Assembly (NCBI GenBank): GCA_017308345.1
Contig: JAFKFE010000202.1
Coordinates: 1-7,868, forward strand
Reading direction: 5' to 3'
Source: Alphaproteobacteria bacterium
Lineage (GTDB): Bacteria; Pseudomonadota; Alphaproteobacteria; Rhizobiales; Rhizobiaceae
Length of the DNA stretch: 7,868 nt
Position numbers and translations under genes: made by a program. Below are positions 6,097-7,868 of the stretch, piece after piece; positions within the stretch are counted from its first letter, which is position 1, and every line of letters begins with the position of its first letter. A model generated the notes under the pieces. That model was given only the letters and a program-made list of their open reading frames with translations, did no database searches and was not told the DNA's origin.

Positions 6097-7029
6097 ATGC
6101 TTTCGCGGCTAAGACTGCTCGTGCTTGGCTTGATCGCGCTCGTCGCCATTCCGGCGATGGCTCAAGCCAAGACATTCTACTGGATTTCGCATGGCGGGCC
6201 GGCCGATCCGGTCTGGACCTACTTCCTGGCCGGCGCCAAGCAATGGGCGAGCGACACCGGCAACAAGGTCAACACGTCCTTCCACAATGGCGATGTGGCG
6301 TCGCAGCAAGAGGCGATCCGCGCCGCCATCTCGGCCAAGGCCGATGGCATCGTCACCACCAGCCCCGATCCGGGCAGCCTGATCGAGCTGGCCAAGGAGG
6401 CGCGCGCGGCCAACATTCCGATCATCAACTTCAACACGCCCGATCCGAAGGCGAACTTCAACGCTTATGTCGGCGGCGACAACGTCACCTTCGGCAAGCA
6501 CTGGGCGCAGTATCTGGTCGACAAGGGCCTGGTGAAGCAGGGCGACTTCGTCTGGATGCCGGTCGAAATCCCTGGCGCCACCTATGGCGTGCAGGAAGAG
6601 GAGGGCATCAAGAGTGTGTTCGGGCCGCTCGGCATCACCTATGAGGTGACCGAAGCGACGCTCGACCAGGCCGAAGTGATCAACCGCATGGTCGACTATC
6701 TCACCGCGAACAAGAGCAAGGTGAAGGCGATCATCGGCCTCGGCGACCTCGTCACCGGCTCGATCAAGCGGGTGTTCGACCAGGTCGGCGTCAAGCCGGG
6801 CGAAATCCCGGTCGTGGGCTGGGGCAACTCGCTCGACACCACCCAGGAAGTGCTGAACGGCTATGTCAACGCCGCGCAGTGGCAGGACCCGCAGGCGACC
6901 AGCTATGTGGCGCTGTCGCTGGCCAACATGGCCGCCAGCGGCATTCCTCCGGGCTTCAACGTGATCACCGGCGCGCTCTATGAGAAGGACACCGCCGGCG
7001 TCTACGACAAGATCCTGTCCGGCAAATAG
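6097..7029 (+). CDS. Sugar ABC transporter periplasmic substrate-binding protein, type I (ribose/galactose-like)
   Basis: The precursor is 310 residues with a clean Sec signal peptide: MLSRLR, then a hydrophobic core, then cleavage after AQA at residue 24. The mature part follows the Peripla_BP_4 pattern. FYWISHGGPADPVW holds the first strand and ligand loop, the repeated Q/A/I helix is NGDVASQQEAIRAAISAKAD, and DGIVTTSPDPGSL (83-95) and NIPIINFNT (106-114) complete the first lobe. YVGGDNVTFG (124-133) leads into the hinge, and AIIGLGD, VVGWGNS (239-245) and QWQDPQATSYVAL form the second lobe. Such proteins bind monosaccharides or related small polar ligands and deliver them to an RbsC-type permease, which is the next gene. 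The alternative start at 6082 adds five residues. The 262-bp gap after the FAH gene is longer than usual within an operon, so a separate promoter is possible, but I could not pick one out. The exact sugar is unknown. Confidence 0.92.
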   Translation: MLSRLRLLVLGLIALVAIPAMAQAKTFYWISHGGPADPVWTYFLAGAKQWASDTGNKVNTSFHNGDVASQQEAIRAAISAKADGIVTTSPDPGSLIELAKEARAANIPIINFNTPDPKANFNAYVGGDNVTFGKHWAQYLVDKGLVKQGDFVWMPVEIPGATYGVQEEEGIKSVFGPLGITYEVTEATLDQAEVINRMVDYLTANKSKVKAIIGLGDLVTGSIKRVFDQVGVKPGEIPVVGWGNSLDTTQEVLNGYVNAAQWQDPQATSYVALSLANMAASGIPPGFNVITGALYEKDTAGVYDKILSGK

Positions 7030-7039
7030 TCCTCCAGCG

Positions 7040-7072
7040 AACGGTCGCGACGTCCCTGTCGCGACCGTTTTT
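7040..7072 (+). terminator. Intrinsic terminator between binding-protein and permease genes
   Basis: The arms AACGGTCGCGAC (7040-7051) and GTCGCGACCGTT (7058-7069) form a perfect 12-bp GC-rich stem with a 6-nt loop, GTCCCT. The stem runs into a T-tract (7068-7072) and then a pyrimidine-rich stretch. It begins 10 bp after the binding-protein stop. The permease gene follows only 52 bp later with no obvious promoter, so it probably terminates only part of the transcripts, leaving more mRNA for the binding protein than for the membrane subunit. Confidence 0.9.
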
Positions 7073-7124
7073 CCTTCTCCCCGCGCCGCCCCAATCGGAT
7101 GGCCGCGCCTATGTCGCGGGTTCA

Positions 7125-7868
7125 ATGGAAAACCGTTCCCTCATCCAACGCCTGATCGCGCGGCCGGAATTCGGTCCGCTGGTGCTGCTCGTCGTCGAGC
7201 TCGTCGTCTTCTGGGGCATCAATCCCGACTTCCTGTCGCCGCAGAACATCTCCAACATCCTGGCCTTCACCGTCGAACTCGGCCTGATCGCGCTGGCGAT
7301 GACCCTGCTGATGACGTCCGGAGAGTTCGATCTCTCGGTCGGCTCGCTGTTCGGCTTCTCGCCGGTCTTGATGTGGACGCTCTACAACAGCGGCGTCACC
7401 TCGCTGGAGATGGGCCTGCTGATCGCCCTGGTGGTCGCGGCGCTGGTCGGCCTGGTCAATGGCTGGTTCGTCACCCGGCTAAAGATTCCGTCCTTCCTGG
7501 TGACGCTCGGCATGCTGCTGGTCGTGCGCGGCACGGCATTGTTCATCACCGACGGCTTCCCGCAGCGCACCTGGAGCGCCGAGGGCAGCTGGCTGGCGAA
7601 CCTCCTGGTCGGTGATTTCTATGTCGGGCCTTTCCGCATCTATGCCTCGCTGTTCTGGTTCATAGGTGCCGCGATCGTGCTGGGCTATGTGCTGACGCAG
7701 AGCCGCACCGGCAACTGGGTCCAGGCGGCGGGCGGCAATCCGCTTGCGGCCCGCGCGCGCGGCGTCAACGTCAACCGGGTCAAGGTCGGCCTGTTCGTCC
7801 TGTCGGCGGTGATGGCGTCGCTCGCCGGCGTGATCTCGTCGCTGCGCACCTCCGCGGCCAACCCCAAC
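7125..7868 (+). CDS. Sugar ABC transporter permease, RbsC-like (BPD_transp_2), cut at the right edge
   Basis: The reading frame from ATG 7125 is open to the end of the window (248 codons) with no stop; family members are usually about 320-350 residues, so roughly a quarter is missing. Visible hydrophobic segments lie at about residues 16-33, 45-63, 74-88, 94-113, 122-142 and 170-191. The hallmark GEFDLSVGS (66-74) is the ribose-type permease signature after the second segment. NGWFVTRLKIPSFLVTLG (112-129) and the cytoplasmic loop AAGGNPLAARARGVNV (201-216), which contacts the ATPase, are also typical. Upstream only a weak CGGG-like ribosome site is seen. The gene lies 95 bp after the binding-protein stop, across the terminator, and should form the channel partner of that protein. 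An ATPase (RbsA- or XylG-like) is expected but not within the window. Confidence 0.9.
   Translation, partial: MENRSLIQRLIARPEFGPLVLLVVELVVFWGINPDFLSPQNISNILAFTVELGLIALAMTLLMTSGEFDLSVGSLFGFSPVLMWTLYNSGVTSLEMGLLIALVVAALVGLVNGWFVTRLKIPSFLVTLGMLLVVRGTALFITDGFPQRTWSAEGSWLANLLVGDFYVGPFRIYASLFWFIGAAIVLGYVLTQSRTGNWVQAAGGNPLAARARGVNVNRVKVGLFVLSAVMASLAGVISSLRTSAANPN

Noticed and set aside
4527..6149. 540-codon open frame on the minus strand across the FAH gene
   Set aside because: It is antisense to a gene with clear FAH metal-site motifs. The translation is Arg/Gly/Ala/Asp/His-rich with no recognisable domain, typical of the mirror frame of a GC-rich gene.
6109..7125. 338-codon open frame on the minus strand over the sugar-binding protein
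   Set aside because: It is antisense to a gene with a signal peptide and full Peripla_BP_4 motifs, and the composition is that of a shadow frame.
6980..7615. 211-codon plus-strand frame over the start of the permease
   Set aside because: The frame beginning at 7125 encodes an unmistakable RbsC-like permease. The other frame is Arg/Ala-rich with no motif.

Overview
The window looks like chromosome, or a large replicon, of a high-GC alphaproteobacterium, most likely a member of the Rhizobiales close to Mesorhizobium. This rests on the strong G/C bias at third codon positions, two different ABC importers beside sugar- and amine-catabolic genes, and a CCCCTTCTCC-type intergenic palindrome of a kind I recall as common in that order. 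The genus is inferred; no rRNA or marker gene is present.

The window holds two divergently transcribed clusters that start from a 195-bp region (4482-4676). The left cluster is on the minus strand. In transcription order it contains a DAO-family FAD oxidoreductase (4481-3198), two Pot-type ABC permeases overlapping by 4 bp (3061-2159 and 2162-1344), a PotD/PotF-like periplasmic binding protein (1316-246), and the first 55 codons of an XRE-family repressor-type regulator (165-1, cut by the window edge). It reads as an import, oxidation and control module for a polyamine or similar amine. No ATPase gene is visible for the importer.

The right cluster is on the plus strand. It contains a fumarylacetoacetate-hydrolase-fold enzyme (4677-5834), a type I sugar-binding protein (6097-7029), a strong intrinsic terminator (7040-7072), and an RbsC-like sugar permease (from 7125, running off the right edge). 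The layout suggests uptake of a sugar or sugar acid and its breakdown through a 2-keto-3-deoxy-acid intermediate. The exact substrate cannot be read from the sequence.

The most notable non-coding signal is a shared promoter/operator-like element: TTTCA-N6-TGAAA, then ACAWTAGG, then TTTCA. It lies upstream of both the oxidoreductase and the first permease, in the same orientation and with the same internal spacing. It is a good candidate for the binding site of the XRE regulator at the end of the cluster. A second notable signal is a 17-bp-stem inverted repeat just after the oxidoreductase stop codon. I saw no RNA genes, insertion sequences, CRISPR arrays or clear signs of gene transfer. Nothing here amounts to a wholly new system; the novelty is in the regulation and the unassigned substrates.
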